Assembly: GCA_037443705.1 (NCBI GenBank)
Contig: JBBINV010000002.1
Location: 1 to 64,000 of the forward strand
DNA from: 2-02-FULL-66-14 sp037443705
Lineage (GTDB): Bacteria > Pseudomonadota > Gammaproteobacteria > Burkholderiales > SG8-39
Length of the DNA: 64,000 nt
Direction: 5' to 3'
Part shown: piece after piece, positions 63,501 through 64,000 of the stretch
Layout: each line of letters begins with the position of its first letter
Numbering within the stretch: position 1 is the first letter of the stretch
Notes under the pieces: generated by a model
What the model was told of the DNA's origin: nothing
Seen by the model: the letters and a program-made list of their open reading frames with translations, nothing else
The model's database searches: none
Translations under genes and position numbers: made by a program

Positions 63501-64000
63501 AAGAGATCGAGCTCGCCGCCGCCGCTGCCCGTCACCTCGATCAGGGTCGCGCCGGTGAAGCCGCTGGTCACCGTGTTGGCGCTGAAGTCACCGCCGGGCG
63601 ACGGCGTGTTGTTGATGCGGATCGTCTCCACGCCCGAGGTGTTGATCGTGGCGTTCAGCCCGCCGTCGCGGATTTCGAAGTTGAGAACGTCGCTGCCGCC
63701 CGCGCTGTTGTCCACGCCCACCGTAAGCGCGGATCCGTCGTAGTCCTCCAGCCCGAAGACGAGCTGCGCCGCGCCGGCGAGCGTGCTGTTGTTCACCGCT
63801 CCGGTGTGCGGCGCATCGTTGATCGTGAGCGTGCGACCCGCGGAGCCGGTGACCGTGACGCCGCGCACGTCGGCCCAGCCGTCGGTGTCCGTCGGACCAC
63901 CGGCCGCCGCATCGAACCCGATCTGGCCGTTGATGCCCCCTTCGGCACGCAGCAGGACATACTCCACGTCGTCCATGTCCGGCGTGACGTTCAAGTTCGT
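60578..64000 (-). CDS. Large RTX calcium-binding secreted protein (partial)
   Basis: The frame is open to the right edge, so at least 1140 C-terminal residues are present and the start is outside the window. Residues nearer the edge are a beta-rich, Thr/Ser/Gly-rich region. Then come RTX repeat blocks (SLDGGGGNDTLSGGGGADTLLG, LAGSSGADTLEGGSGNDSLTGG) and a serralysin-type end with FVFDTALGATNVDEITDM and final EADFGIV. The C-terminal 250 residues parallel the neighbouring RTX protein, suggesting duplication. Expected to be secreted by type I machinery encoded elsewhere. Confidence 0.9.
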   Translation of the reverse strand, partial: TNLNVTPDMDDVEYVLLRAEGGINGQIGFDAAAGGPTDTDGWADVRGVTVTGSAGRTLTINDAPHTGAVNNSTLAGAAQLVFGLEDYDGSALTVGVDNSAGGSDVLNFEIRDGGLNATINTSGVETIRINNTPSPGGDFSANTVTSGFTGATLIEVTGSGGGELDLFGLTQLTGASSGTAFNRPLQISVIDFSDRLALRETGAGTTDDVMQINVKDSSFWLNVGQTGSDRDIETIEVMSVTGSTSATVHLNESSSVMGGTLRVGGAAPLTIDGIRAATIDASTFTGTTLVLRGESTTGGTYTAPTTGSVVVLIQGGGGGDTFNFNSAAGLFDQFDAIDGGAGSDTFNVDITGMGVSGTSMSGGLHLNSVETVNMTIGNTSAEIDGALASGDWDLNGGGAASSVVFNSLPGDLNTAGYTGNITAHAQANGAGHVFTAGTGTSLLFGDPGDGAAGDSFGMGTTLDDTDVIQGFDFNTTLADTMSASLGAGTVTPTVGGVEVLNLTITGAAAIDATNIVGAVTWTFTGAGTLNLWNVNWAPGISLNANAMTGATMMTGSAGGDSMTGSNTQADSLDGGGGNDTLSGGGGADTLLGSAGDDRLTPGGGADANIDGGDGNDTVVATLDAANDAFHGGAGTRDTLDYSGVGSALTINLATGTVTDGAATDTVDGFERVIGGSAADTITGSNAYTLTLTTEDATETYVGNGGNDSINGGGTQSGYLDLVDYSAAANAVNARLGSNSATDLGGATIGTDVLVAGTIDGVIGTAFGDSLIGGSSSTSFNGNLFEFFRGNAGSDTIAGSAGALPTAQGGSATVDTTDFDLADYSFDPWSVFVDLRLGTATDGYGSVDYLYDITHVRGSEFDDILIGGNADNDEFELFEGMGGHDHIDGGTGFDIASYSRSTSAVTASLATGVVQDGFGFTDSLVNVEALYGGDFNDSLTGSGLTADTERFRGNKGDDSITGGAGNDRIDYQNDPSAVDVSLATGTATDGWGDTDTFTGIEAVRGSQFGDTLAGSSGADTLEGGSGNDSLTGGAGSDVFVFDTALGATNVDEITDMAPAGDAIELEDAIFTALAPGALAAAAFYAASDPLTGGTAGQYILYDTDTGELYYDPTGDGNSADAVQFALLTGGPGITEADFGIV

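Overview
The window is a GC-rich (about 70% by eye) chromosomal segment, most likely from a betaproteobacterium. Supporting signs are the pyrG-kdsA-eno-ftsB order, an RNase E tail followed by fadD, and a tRNA group I intron that closely resembles the Azoarcus tRNA-Ile ribozyme. Genes are packed tightly. Neighbours very often share a four-base stop/start overlap, in all four forms: ATGA, GTGA, TTGA and CTGA. Two single-base frameshifts in otherwise good genes (near 7621 and 47677) could be real decay or assembly errors.

Layout. 1-6458: end of rne, fadD, a GNAT acetyltransferase, a low-molecular-weight phosphatase, uvrB and an aromatic/aspartate aminotransferase. 6427-11448 (minus): an acyl-CoA synthetase, 2-oxoacid dehydrogenase E1 alpha, E1 beta and E2 (frameshifted), and an acyl carrier protein. 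11487-14342: small stress genes (DksA-like, truncated UspA, GYD, radical SAM, HPF-cold-shock fusion). 14570-14884: tRNA-Asn(GUU) split by a group I intron. 14903-22847: FkbM methyltransferase, pncB, and an operon for a pyruvate:ferredoxin-type oxidoreductase, malic enzyme, UspA and a DUF155 protein. 22819-29142: chaperones (DnaJ, Hsp70, Hsp20), a second radical SAM enzyme, a CBS protein and a candidate sRNA. 29199-35851: glycogen genes glgP, glgA, glk, glgC. 36062-40139: an archaeal-type S-adenosylmethionine synthetase, a tandem UspA protein, two kinase-like proteins and a hypothetical. 40141-45665: a FAD oxidase plus cyclopropane-synthase-like pair resembling the tmsA/tmsB module for 10-methyl fatty acids, PolX, a carboxymuconolactone decarboxylase family protein and a class II aldolase. 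45647-48498: an oxidoreductase, a patch of decayed genes, and an EF-Tu-domain-like protein with a histone-H1-like tail. 48603-53116: ftsB, eno, kdsA, pyrG, cspA. 53116-64000: a kinase-BON fusion, a pentapeptide-repeat potassium channel, a shortened methyltransferase, and two large convergent RTX proteins.

The main result is a regulon visible in the DNA. Eleven copies of an FNR/Crp-family-type palindrome (TTGAY-N4-RTCAA and close variants) lie between 11487 and 37311. In 13 gene-facing directions a -10-like hexamer of form NANNNT begins exactly 21 bases after the box, so the box is centred near -41. The targets are the dehydrogenase operon, DksA-like, GYD, HPF-CSD plus radical SAM, pncB, the POR/malic enzyme operon, DnaJ, Hsp70, Hsp20, CBS, DUF2934/glgC, the SAM synthetase, UspA, and a candidate anti-Shine-Dalgarno sRNA. 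This looks like an oxygen-limitation or dormancy survival island, comparable in gene content to Anr or DosR regulons. In five targets the start codon sits at or within one base of the predicted transcription start, which implies leaderless mRNAs. Separately, five genes appear to start at CTG within a stop/start overlap.
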